From Candidatus Aminicenantota bacterium (GTDB lineage: Bacteria > Acidobacteriota > Aminicenantia > Aminicenantales > Aminicenantaceae): a DNA stretch of 64,000 nucleotides. A program made the position numbers and the translations under genes. The notes beneath the pieces were generated by a model, which saw only the letters and a list, made by a program, of their open reading frames with translations, was not told where the DNA came from and ran no database searches. Where the stretch lies: positions 3,534,332-3,598,331 of the forward strand of contig CP070750.1 of assembly GCA_020348385.1 (NCBI GenBank), given 5' to 3'. Position 1 is the first letter of the stretch. Every line of letters starts with the position of its first letter. Below, piece by piece: positions 52,242 to 60,746 of the stretch.

Positions 52242-54719
52242 TTAGGCTTCCCGGCGCTTGATAACAACCAGAGTGATATCATCGCCCTGAGGTGTGTTTT
52301 TTGTATGAGCGGAAACAGTCTGGAGGATGGCAGATTGAATCTCCCTTGCCGAAAGAGAGGCACTCTCCTTGACAACGTGAACCAGCCGGACTTCTCCGAA
52401 GAGTTTGTCCTCCACTGCCTTTTTTTCTTCCGGCTCTCTCGCCTCTGTGATGCCATCGGTGTACAAAACAAGAATGTCACCAGGAAACAATATTGTGGTT
52501 TGCTGCGCATAATTTTGATCAGGAAGGAATCCCAAAACGAGACCGCCCTCTGCCAGATGTTCCGTCGATTGGTCAGCTCTCAGGAGAAGGGGAGGATTGT
52601 GGCCGGCATTTGTGGAAGTGAAAGTGGATTGATTCCTGTCTAGAAGGCCGTAAAAAAAGGTCACGAACATGTTGGCATCTGTCGACTTAACCAGCAAGTT
52701 GTTGATGCGGTTCGCTACCTCAGCCACCTTTACGGTCTCCATGGTTTGTGCATGAAGGCTTGCCTGAAGGTTGGCCATCAGTAGAGCAGCGGGAATGCCC
52801 TTTCCGGAGACATCGGCAATAGCAATTCCCAATCGACCCTTTCCCAAATCCAGAAAATCGAAATAGTCTCCGCCGACTTGCTTGCTTGGGATGCTGGTGC
52901 CGGCAATTTCGAAACCGGGAAGTTGAGGCATCTCGTGCGGAAGGAGTTTTTCCTGGATTTTTCGCGCTGTCTCCAGTTCGCTTTCCAGATGGGCCCGCAG
53001 TATAGCTTCCTCTCTACCTTTTTTGACAGCTTTGGCCATGGCGTTGAATGAGACGGCTAAGTCACCTAACTCATCCTCGTTGGGGATTTCGATCTTGGTA
53101 TCCAGGTCACCCGCGGCGATACGCTTTGTGCCTCGGTGGAGGGATCTAACAGCAGATGTGAATCCTGTGGTGATCCGGACACCGAAAAAAAACATAAAGG
53201 CTTCGAAAATGAACATCGAGACAGCCAACGCTGAAAGCGCTATCATAACGGCCAGGCTAAAGGGGTTCTTTTGTGAAATCAATTCGTTCAGTATGCTGAC
53301 GATGGATACCTCAATCAAAAGCAGTGTTTTTCTTTGTTCAAATTTTTCAGCAACGAGCGAAACGACATCGATATCTGTCATTCCGAAGTATAGCGGACGA
53401 CGCCAAAATGATCGGGAAGACTTTTGGACATCTTTTGGTGATGCGTCCTTTGCAATATATTTTCCTTGAACCTTTTCGATGGGCTGGCCATCTTCACTTT
53501 CCACCAAACGTACAGGTGTCCCGGCGATCGTCATTTTGACAGAACTGGAGAATACGAAGCTCACATCGGTTCGGACGATTTGAGCTAGGTGGTTTAACAT
53601 AGACTGATCAACTCTTCCTCCCTGAATAGATAAAAATTCGTCTGTTTCTTTTTGGATGCGAATGAGCCATAAGCCGGAGTCTAACCAAAAATAGTCTGCC
53701 ATTTCCCGTTTTTTACTTTCAACATAAGGGGATTCTTTTGTACGAAGTGAAGAGAGAAATCCCTGGAGCCAAATAGGGATTTCTACCTGCGTTGGAATAC
53801 CATCAGCTGCTTTTTCGTATTTGAAAGACTGCATAAATACACTGGGAATGAAATTTTCATCGGATTCGGATATACTTTTCCAATCATAAAGGATGGACCT
53901 TGCCTGAATCGCTCTTGATGCGCCCAAAGTGCCGTAAAGAATAAGGAATCCCATGAGGATAACAAGTATCAACGGAACAACAGCTATCAAAATGGCGCTT
54001 ATGGCAAGTTTTGGCTTGAGTTTCACGAAATGCAGGCGGGCACGCAAGAATAAATGCAGAAGGCTGAAAAACCAGAAAAGCTCGAGCGATCCGGTGGCAT
54101 AACGTCCGAGGAAAACGCCTAAACTTGTCGCCGCGGGAGCAACTGTGTCTGCTGCTTGACCTTCGCTTGGCAGTAGTTCTGCGGATTCGGTTGAGGGTGG
54201 AGTGCTCCCTCCGATGCTGAGCAGAATAAAAACTAGAAGACCCAGGAGAAACAAGGCTGCTCGACGACGAGAGGTGAGATGTCTGTAAGGTTTGTACTTC
54301 CGGAATAATAGGAAGACAAAGGATCCTCCCACCGCTGCTATCCAGAGGCTCTCATCTCTGGAAAGGAATATTGTCAAAACGCCACTCAAAATAAGCCAGC
54401 CTACCCATAACTTTTTCAGTTTGGCATCCATCAGGAGCATCCTGACTGCAAATCCCCAGGTAGCCAGGGCAATCAAGGCGAGAAACCAGGCAGTGATCGG
54501 ATTGTAAAAGTCGGAGAAAGGCCGGAGAAGGCCGAGCAAAAAACTGCCCAAAACGACAAGCAATGAGGCTTTCCATACAGGGCCGTTCAGAGGCGAGGCC
54601 TCTTTTTTGCCCACTTTTGTGAGGATCAATTCATCAGGGATGTATTTATCTTCCTGCCGGAATGATTCTTTCTTATCAGAGATGTTTTTTTTCTTGAAGC
54701 GCTGGAAAAATCGTTTCAT
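52242..54719 (-). CDS. Membrane SpoIIE/RsbU-type PP2C phosphatase with HAMP domain
   Basis: 825 residues. About seven hydrophobic helices occupy the first third, then an extracytoplasmic sensor-like region, a further helix, and a HAMP domain (GTKRIAAGDLDTKIEIPNED). The C-terminal PPM phosphatase begins ARKIQEKLLPHEMPQLPGFE and has the metal motifs GGDYFDFLDLG and IADVSGKGIPAALLM plus LVLYTDGITEAREPEE. It probably dephosphorylates an anti-anti-sigma (STAS) protein, but none is adjacent. It shares an operon with hutH. Confidence 0.9.
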   Translation of the reverse strand: MKRFFQRFKKKNISDKKESFRQEDKYIPDELILTKVGKKEASPLNGPVWKASLLVVLGSFLLGLLRPFSDFYNPITAWFLALIALATWGFAVRMLLMDAKLKKLWVGWLILSGVLTIFLSRDESLWIAAVGGSFVFLLFRKYKPYRHLTSRRRAALFLLGLLVFILLSIGGSTPPSTESAELLPSEGQAADTVAPAATSLGVFLGRYATGSLELFWFFSLLHLFLRARLHFVKLKPKLAISAILIAVVPLILVILMGFLILYGTLGASRAIQARSILYDWKSISESDENFIPSVFMQSFKYEKAADGIPTQVEIPIWLQGFLSSLRTKESPYVESKKREMADYFWLDSGLWLIRIQKETDEFLSIQGGRVDQSMLNHLAQIVRTDVSFVFSSSVKMTIAGTPVRLVESEDGQPIEKVQGKYIAKDASPKDVQKSSRSFWRRPLYFGMTDIDVVSLVAEKFEQRKTLLLIEVSIVSILNELISQKNPFSLAVMIALSALAVSMFIFEAFMFFFGVRITTGFTSAVRSLHRGTKRIAAGDLDTKIEIPNEDELGDLAVSFNAMAKAVKKGREEAILRAHLESELETARKIQEKLLPHEMPQLPGFEIAGTSIPSKQVGGDYFDFLDLGKGRLGIAIADVSGKGIPAALLMANLQASLHAQTMETVKVAEVANRINNLLVKSTDANMFVTFFYGLLDRNQSTFTSTNAGHNPPLLLRADQSTEHLAEGGLVLGFLPDQNYAQQTTILFPGDILVLYTDGITEAREPEEKKAVEDKLFGEVRLVHVVKESASLSAREIQSAILQTVSAHTKNTPQGDDITLVVIKRREA

Positions 54720-54906
54720 TCGCCGATGCCTGGAGGAATCCGAAAGCCTTGTTTAGCTATTACCACAGCAGACTGCTCCGGTCAAGTCACCTTATTCTTT
54801 CTGTAGGTCCGTCCAGAATAGGGCAACAAAAAAGACACAAAAAACTAATTATATGACTATTATGCCTAGCAAAAAACAGATGAAATATATCTTGACAGCG
54901 GGTAGT

Positions 54907-56424
54907 TTAGCCTTGTTCCTTTTTTAAAATCTTATTGGCTACCAAATATCCGCTTCCGAGCGCGGCTCCGAATCCACCGCCGGGTTGTGTCCAAGCAGAT
55001 GCAAAATAGAAGTTTTCTATCGAAGCTTCGTGAGGGATCCTTTTATTGCCAGATTGACTGGGGATCTGAGAAAATCCGTACACACTTCCTCCCGGGTTCA
55101 AAGTGTACCGTTGAATTGTTTTGGCCGTACCGATTTCATAATAATCCACAGCTTCTTTGATTCCTGGGTACACATCATTCAATCGTTGAATGAAGGATTC
55201 TGCTACCTCCTTCTTCTTGGATCTGTACTCCTCTCTACCAAGATGTTCCCAGTCTGATAAGTAATCGGATGTGCAAATCGAACCGACAGATTTCCCTTCC
55301 GGAGCTAGCTTGGAGTCGATTTGACCGTAGTCGACGAAGATAAAATTTCTCTTGGTAAAATCACCCGTGTAATTCTGATAGATATCTGCTGATGTTTTAC
55401 AGCTTTCGTCACACACAACCGTTGAATAATGTTGAACCCCATATCTATCTAATGAAGTTTTAAACCCGATGTAAACATTAAAAAGAGAAGGAGCGTATTG
55501 TAGGCTCTCGATTTTTCCCCTTATTTTATGGCCTTCTTCCTGTGGTAAAAGTTCGTTTACAACGTTAGGAACAGCCGCATTAGAGATTATATATTTTGCA
55601 TATGCTTTTTGTGTTTCCGATTCCTTCTTTGTGTTTTGTCTGTATTCGACACCTATAGCCTTCCCGTTTTCTGTGATAATTTTTGTTGCCAATTGACGGT
55701 TCAAAACCTCACCACCATTCGAGGTGATCTTATCTGCCAAAAAATCGGAGAGCTTATAGGATCCTCCCTGGATATAATACGATCCTGAAAGGAAGCTAGT
55801 CTGAGCAACGGAATAAAAGAGCAGAGACATGGTATAGGGATCGTCGTGGTAATAAAGAAGATTTCCTAAGAGTATCAACTTGAGTTTATCATCCTCTATC
55901 ATAGAATCCAGGAATTCTCCGACGGATTTTTTCATATTGAATACCACTTTGGGGTACAAGATAGGAAAAAGCGGCCTGAGTAATTTTTCTTTCTTTCGAT
56001 CCTCGGGCATTCGAAAGAGCTGATCACGGATGCTAAAAAGGGAAGCAAGATATTTCTGGATACCTTTTTTTTCGTCAGGAAACTTATCGATCAAGATATC
56101 TTTTGCTTGCTCTGCATTATCGGGAACGACGATATCCATTCCATGACCAAGCCACCGATAAAATTCTGGGATTTTTAAAAAAGTGAGATTCTCTACAGCA
56201 TCAAGGTTTTGATACATTTTATATATGTGATCTGTTTTGTTGAGGCCATTTAATTCATGCAAACTGACTTCAAAAGTATAATCTTTTCGTTTAAAATGTG
56301 TGGCACATCCGCCGACTTGGAAATGCTGTTCCAGCAATAGTACTTTTTTTCCTTCTTTTGCCAATTTTGCTCCGGCTGCTAAACCACCTAATCCTGAACC
56401 GATAATGATGACATCATATTGCAT
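54907..56424 (-). CDS. FAD-dependent phytoene desaturase / CrtISO-like oxidoreductase
   Basis: 505 residues from the ATG after GGAGGAAGG. N-terminal FAD loop VIIIGSGLGGLAAGAKLA followed by VLLLEQHFQVGGCATHFKR. The middle has YIQGGSYKLSDFLADKI, and the C-terminus has the FAD-closing motif FYFASAWTQPGGGFGAALGSG. It belongs to the CrtI/CrtISO/retinol saturase group. No other carotenoid genes are in the window, so the substrate may be a quinone or lipid-like molecule. Confidence 0.85.
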   Translation of the reverse strand: MQYDVIIIGSGLGGLAAGAKLAKEGKKVLLLEQHFQVGGCATHFKRKDYTFEVSLHELNGLNKTDHIYKMYQNLDAVENLTFLKIPEFYRWLGHGMDIVVPDNAEQAKDILIDKFPDEKKGIQKYLASLFSIRDQLFRMPEDRKKEKLLRPLFPILYPKVVFNMKKSVGEFLDSMIEDDKLKLILLGNLLYYHDDPYTMSLLFYSVAQTSFLSGSYYIQGGSYKLSDFLADKITSNGGEVLNRQLATKIITENGKAIGVEYRQNTKKESETQKAYAKYIISNAAVPNVVNELLPQEEGHKIRGKIESLQYAPSLFNVYIGFKTSLDRYGVQHYSTVVCDESCKTSADIYQNYTGDFTKRNFIFVDYGQIDSKLAPEGKSVGSICTSDYLSDWEHLGREEYRSKKKEVAESFIQRLNDVYPGIKEAVDYYEIGTAKTIQRYTLNPGGSVYGFSQIPSQSGNKRIPHEASIENFYFASAWTQPGGGFGAALGSGYLVANKILKKEQG

Positions 56425-56489
56425 GGAACCTTCCTCCACGGGAGGTATTCATATGTTCTGCTAAACAGATACTCTATTGCAAGCACAAA

Positions 56490-56504
56490 ATCTGACAATC
56501 AGAT
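56490..56504. promoter_or_regulatory. Palindrome ATCTGA-CAA-TCAGAT with overlapping promoter
   Basis: The 6-bp inverted repeat overlaps, on the minus strand, a -35 TTGTCA (five of six). A 16-nt spacer then leads to TAGAGT as -10. It lies between the divergent CrtI-like gene and the Old Yellow Enzyme operon, so it could be an operator for either. Confidence 0.35.
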
Positions 56505-56581
56505 ATCCTGGGGAAATGATTGATTTGCGTTTAAATTTTCATTCTCTTTGGATGGGATTTTCGATAAACTAATAAGGAACC

Positions 56582-57922
56582 ATGTCCCAACATGAGATGT
56601 TTGCCTTTCAATCGAGTGAAGAATTGCTCCAGAAGGCATTTGATTTAGGGATAGAGCTTCCTTTTCAGACGGATTTAAGCCCTTTGTTCGAAGAACTTTC
56701 TTTAGGATCGAAAAGAATTGACAACCGTGTGGCAGTCCAGCCCATGGAAGGATATGATGCTAATCCGGATGGATCACCCAGTGAATTGACCTTTCGTCGT
56801 TACAAAAGATTTGGCAGCGGCGGAAGCTCTATAATCTGGTTCGAAGCGACCAGTGTGGTCCCCGAAGGACGGTCCAATCCCCACCAACTTTGGCTTCACA
56901 GACAGAGTGTTGATGGTTTCACAAGGCTGGTAGAGGAAACGCGCAAGGAAGCCACCCAATCCTTCGTTGCCGGGCATGACATCTATTGTGTGCTTCAATT
57001 GACGCATTCAGGCCGTTACAGCAAGCCTCGAGGAATGCCCCAGCCACAGGTGGCATTGGCCAATCCTTTTTTGGATGAAAAGGAGGCGACCTTACAAATT
57101 TTCAGTGATAAGGAATTGGATCGTTTGCAGGGGAATTTTGTCGATGCCGCTCTTTTGGCATATCAAGCCGGTTTCGATGCTGTGGATATAAAAGCCTGCC
57201 ACGGCTATGTCATCAACGAGCTTTTGGCCGCTTTTGATCGGCAGAACAGCAAGTATGGAGGCTTTTTTAACAATAGAGCTCGTTTTCTCACATCTGTCGT
57301 CAAAAAAATCCGTCGAGAGGTTTCCCAAATTGGCATTGCCGTGCGGATGAATGCCTATGATGGAATTCCCTTCCCTTATGGTTTTGGCAGTTCGAGAGAT
57401 GAATCAGAAGAGATCGACCTTACAGAGCCGAAACAGGTTGTGTCTCGACTGATCAAGGAAGGTTGCTCTCTTTTCAACATCACGGCCGGGATTCCCTATT
57501 TGTTTCCTCATCTGGGGAGGCCCTTCGACCGCCCTCTTCCTGGAGCTCCTGTTCCTCCTGAACATCCACTGGAAGGAATTTCTCGACTCATTTCCTTCAC
57601 AAAAAAGGTGCAGAAAGAGAACCCAGAGATTCCAGTTGTGGGGACGGGCTATTCCTGGTTGCGACAATATTTTCCTAATGTGGGAGCCGCTGTGTTAAAA
57701 AACGATGAAGCCGCTTCCATTGGCCTGGGAAGAAGTGCGTTCGCTTATCCAGAAGCTCCCAAGGACCTTATGAACAAAGGATTTTTGGATCCAAAAAAAG
57801 TTTGTATCTCTTGTTCCCGATGCACCGAAATGATGCGCATGGGAGGCTCTGCTGGGTGTGTGATAAGAGATAAGGAGATATACGGAAAACAATACAAAAA
57901 GCTATTGCAAAAGGGAACTTAA
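56582..57922 (+). CDS. Old Yellow Enzyme-type NADH:flavin oxidoreductase with C-terminal 4Fe-4S motif
   Basis: 446 residues. FMN-barrel features: NRVAVQPMEGYDANPDGSPS, LQLTHSGRYSKP (active-site His), KACHGYVINELLAAFDRQNS and KYGGFFNNRARFL. The end has Cys408, Cys411, Cys414 and Cys426 (C-x2-C-x2-C-x11-C), close to the 4Fe-4S motif of 2,4-dienoyl-CoA reductase. The FAD/NAD domain that normally follows is missing, so it is shorter than DCR-type proteins (~670 residues). The adjacent flavoprotein 2 nt downstream may be its redox partner. Confidence 0.85.
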   Translation: MSQHEMFAFQSSEELLQKAFDLGIELPFQTDLSPLFEELSLGSKRIDNRVAVQPMEGYDANPDGSPSELTFRRYKRFGSGGSSIIWFEATSVVPEGRSNPHQLWLHRQSVDGFTRLVEETRKEATQSFVAGHDIYCVLQLTHSGRYSKPRGMPQPQVALANPFLDEKEATLQIFSDKELDRLQGNFVDAALLAYQAGFDAVDIKACHGYVINELLAAFDRQNSKYGGFFNNRARFLTSVVKKIRREVSQIGIAVRMNAYDGIPFPYGFGSSRDESEEIDLTEPKQVVSRLIKEGCSLFNITAGIPYLFPHLGRPFDRPLPGAPVPPEHPLEGISRLISFTKKVQKENPEIPVVGTGYSWLRQYFPNVGAAVLKNDEAASIGLGRSAFAYPEAPKDLMNKGFLDPKKVCISCSRCTEMMRMGGSAGCVIRDKEIYGKQYKKLLQKGT

Positions 57923-57924
57923 CG

Positions 57925-59931
57925 ATGAAAACAAGCAAAATCGAAGTCGATGGGAAAAAAATTCCCCTGTGCTCACTCAACACTCTTATCATCGGGAGTG
58001 GTGCAGCAGCTTTAAATGCCGCAGTGAGCCTGTATAAGTATGGCCAAGAAGATATCGCGATCGCCACGGATTTATGGGGAGGCGGTACCTCGAACAATGC
58101 CGGATCGGATAAACAAACCTATTACAAACTCTCTGTTTCTGGGGATTCCCCCGACTCTCCTTTGGAAATGGCTCAGGATCTGGCCAATGGCGGGTGTATG
58201 CATGGGGATATTGCTTTGTGTGAAGCCATGAATTCAGCCCAGGCATTCTTCAATCTTGTCAGTTTGGGTGTTCCTTTTCCTTACGATAGGTATGGGGGTT
58301 ATGTGGGATATAAAACAGACCATGATCTGAAGGGAAGAGCCGCTTCGGCTGGGCCCCTGACTTCTCATCTGATGTTCAAAGCGCTCTCGGAGGAAGTCAA
58401 GGAGAATGGGATTGTTGTTTTCGATCGTCACGAGATTGTCGGGCTGTTATCATCAGGGGAGCTGCCAGATAAAAACGTGGTCGGCGCTATTGCTATCGAT
58501 AGGAACAACATTGATCCCGAAAACTATGGATTTGTTATCTTCAATGCTGTGAATGTGGTGTTTGCGACAGGTGGGCCAGCCGGGATCTACAAAACGTCCG
58601 TTTATCCCGAAAGCCAAATCGGTTCTCATGGATTGGCCTTTGCGGTCGGAGCTATCGGCCACAATCTTACCGAATCTCAGTTCGGGCTGGCATCGATCAA
58701 GTTTCGTTGGAATTTATCCGGGACCTATCAGCAGGTCATCCCCCGTTATGTATCAACCGACAAGGATGGGAAAGGCGAACGTGAATTCTTGAATGATTAT
58801 TTCCCCGACATAGGGAAATTGGCTACTGCCATATTCTTGAAAGGATATCAGTGGCCGTTCGATCCTCGGAAGGTGGACGGCCATGGATCGTCCTTGATCG
58901 ACATCCTGGTCTATCAGGAAACGGTCCTCAAAGGGAGGAGGGTGTTTCTGGATTTTATGCGGAGTCCTGGTGGAGGAGCCCTGGGTGATTTTGCGTTCGA
59001 ATGTTTAGGAAAAGAGGCTTATGAGTATCTCGAAAACTCTGATGCTTTGTTGGGAACACCTATCGAAAGGCTTCAAAAAATGAACCAACCTGCCATCGAT
59101 CTTTACAAAGATCATGGAATCGATATAACGAAGGAACACCTCGAGATAGCTGTTTGTGCGCAGCACAATAATGGAGGACTAAAGGGCAATATCTGGTGGG
59201 AGAGCAATGTCAGACATTTGTTTCCCGTGGGCGAGGTCAACGGAACCCACGGAGTTTACAGGCCGGGTGGCTCGGCACTGAATTCCGGCCAGGTGGGGAG
59301 TTTGCGGGCGGCTTTATATATCGCCAGGCGTTATGCAGGTGACCCCCCGCATGAAAAGGAATTCTTCAAAACCGTTCGAGAACAAATTACCGATAAACTG
59401 GCTTTTGCCGATAATATCTTCGATCCCAATCGGGAGAGGGATGTGTTACTCCAGGATGCAAGAAAGGACATACAGGAAAGAATGACCGCTTGTGGTGCTC
59501 ATATTAGGGATCCGAAGAAAATCAAACAGGCCAAAACCGAAGCATGGGATCTTTATCGTAGACTTCAGAATGACATGAGTATTTCGTCTGCAGAAAAACT
59601 GCCCGAGGCTTTCAAGAACATGGATTTGTGCTTGACTCACGCGCTCTATCTAGAGACGATTGCTGAATACTTGGAAAAAGGAGGACAGAGCCGGGGATCT
59701 TATTTGGTGTTGAATCTAGAAGGAAAAATTCCTTGTGAAGAATTGGGTGATGAATGGAAGTTCCTTTTGAATGATCCAGATTCTTTCGTGAATAAAAAAA
59801 TATTGGAAGTTTCAATAGATGCTGGGGGAAATCTTTTAAAGCAGTGGGTCGATATACGCCCGATTCCTCAAGAGGAAACCTGGTTTGAAAACGTCTGGAA
59901 TCAGTTTTTAAAAAACAATATTATTCGGTAG
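57925..59931 (+). CDS. Fumarate reductase/L-aspartate oxidase-type FAD flavoprotein
   Basis: 668 residues, cytosolic. FAD loop TLIIGSGAAALNAAVSLYKY, then WGGGTSNNAGSDKQTYYKL and the substrate region DHDLKGRAASAGPLTSHLMF. The C-terminal FAD motif HLFPVGEVNGTHGVYRPGGS with ALNSGQVGSLRAALYIARR corresponds to the FRD GE...HG...G.S signature. It has no obvious covalent-FAD signal or Fe-S partner of the SdhB type. It starts 2 nt after the OYE gene and probably works with it. Substrate unknown. Confidence 0.85.
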   Translation: MKTSKIEVDGKKIPLCSLNTLIIGSGAAALNAAVSLYKYGQEDIAIATDLWGGGTSNNAGSDKQTYYKLSVSGDSPDSPLEMAQDLANGGCMHGDIALCEAMNSAQAFFNLVSLGVPFPYDRYGGYVGYKTDHDLKGRAASAGPLTSHLMFKALSEEVKENGIVVFDRHEIVGLLSSGELPDKNVVGAIAIDRNNIDPENYGFVIFNAVNVVFATGGPAGIYKTSVYPESQIGSHGLAFAVGAIGHNLTESQFGLASIKFRWNLSGTYQQVIPRYVSTDKDGKGEREFLNDYFPDIGKLATAIFLKGYQWPFDPRKVDGHGSSLIDILVYQETVLKGRRVFLDFMRSPGGGALGDFAFECLGKEAYEYLENSDALLGTPIERLQKMNQPAIDLYKDHGIDITKEHLEIAVCAQHNNGGLKGNIWWESNVRHLFPVGEVNGTHGVYRPGGSALNSGQVGSLRAALYIARRYAGDPPHEKEFFKTVREQITDKLAFADNIFDPNRERDVLLQDARKDIQERMTACGAHIRDPKKIKQAKTEAWDLYRRLQNDMSISSAEKLPEAFKNMDLCLTHALYLETIAEYLEKGGQSRGSYLVLNLEGKIPCEELGDEWKFLLNDPDSFVNKKILEVSIDAGGNLLKQWVDIRPIPQEETWFENVWNQFLKNNIIR

Positions 59932-59948
59932 TAAATAGGAGCATAAAA

Positions 59949-60734
59949 GTGCAAAAAGTGGCTTTAGTTACAGGTGCTGGCCGTGGGATCGGTAGAAAAA
60001 TTTGCTTGGAATTAGCGGAAAACGGGTACGACATTGCCGGCGTCGACATCCTTTTGGATCAAGATAACAAGGATAAAGGGCTTCCCGAGGTTCAGCAGCG
60101 GGTTGAGGGATTCGACAAAAAGTTCTTGCCTATCCAAGCAGATATTGCCTATCTAAACAACCATCCTAAGATTCTCGATTCCACTCTTGAAAAGTTTGGA
60201 AGGATCGATGTGCTCGTAAACAATGCCGGAGTGGCTCCTGAGAAGAGGATAGATATTCTGGAGACAACTCCTGAAAGTTACGACCGCGTGCTTTCCATAA
60301 ATACCAGAGGGGCTTTTTTTCTCACCCAGAAGATCGCCAAACACATGATCCAACAAGTCGGAGAAGAAACAAACAGTAAATCCTGTATCATTTTTATATC
60401 CTCCATATCCGTTTATGTCTCCTCCCCATCCAGGCCAGAGTACTGCATATCCAAGGCTGCTTTGAGCGCGGCTGCGAAAATATTTGCAGACCGTTTGGCT
60501 GCGTATGGAATAAATGTGTATGAAGTGCGGCCTGGCATAATCCAGACCGATATGACGGCTTCTGTTAAGGAGAAGTATGACAAGCTCATTGCCGAAGGCC
60601 TTATCCCCCAGAAACGGTGGGGCCTTCCCAAAGATGTTGCGAGGGCAGTCGCTTCTTTAGCGAGGGGAGATTTTGCCTACTCCACAGGATTGGTGGTAGA
60701 AGTGAGCGGTGGGATGCACATCCAGAGGCTTTAG
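59949..60734 (+). CDS. Short-chain dehydrogenase/reductase (GTG start)
   Basis: 261 residues. NAD(P) loop TGAGRGIG (8-15), VLVNNAGVAPEKR and the catalytic Ser in IIFISSISV. The YxxxK pair is Tyr-Lys in EYCISKAAL. It ends with the usual SGGMHIQRL. The GTG is preceded by AGGAG 7 nt away. Such enzymes in KDG/uronate clusters reduce or oxidise a hexuronate or 3-deoxy sugar, which suits the following aldolase-kinase gene. Confidence 0.9.
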   Translation: MQKVALVTGAGRGIGRKICLELAENGYDIAGVDILLDQDNKDKGLPEVQQRVEGFDKKFLPIQADIAYLNNHPKILDSTLEKFGRIDVLVNNAGVAPEKRIDILETTPESYDRVLSINTRGAFFLTQKIAKHMIQQVGEETNSKSCIIFISSISVYVSSPSRPEYCISKAALSAAAKIFADRLAAYGINVYEVRPGIIQTDMTASVKEKYDKLIAEGLIPQKRWGLPKDVARAVASLARGDFAYSTGLVVEVSGGMHIQRL

Positions 60735-60746
60735 AGGAGTCAGGAG

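Noticed and set aside
51777..52643. 288-residue plus-strand frame across hutH and the SpoIIE gene
   Set aside because: It is antisense to two well-supported genes and crosses their boundary; no recognisable protein.
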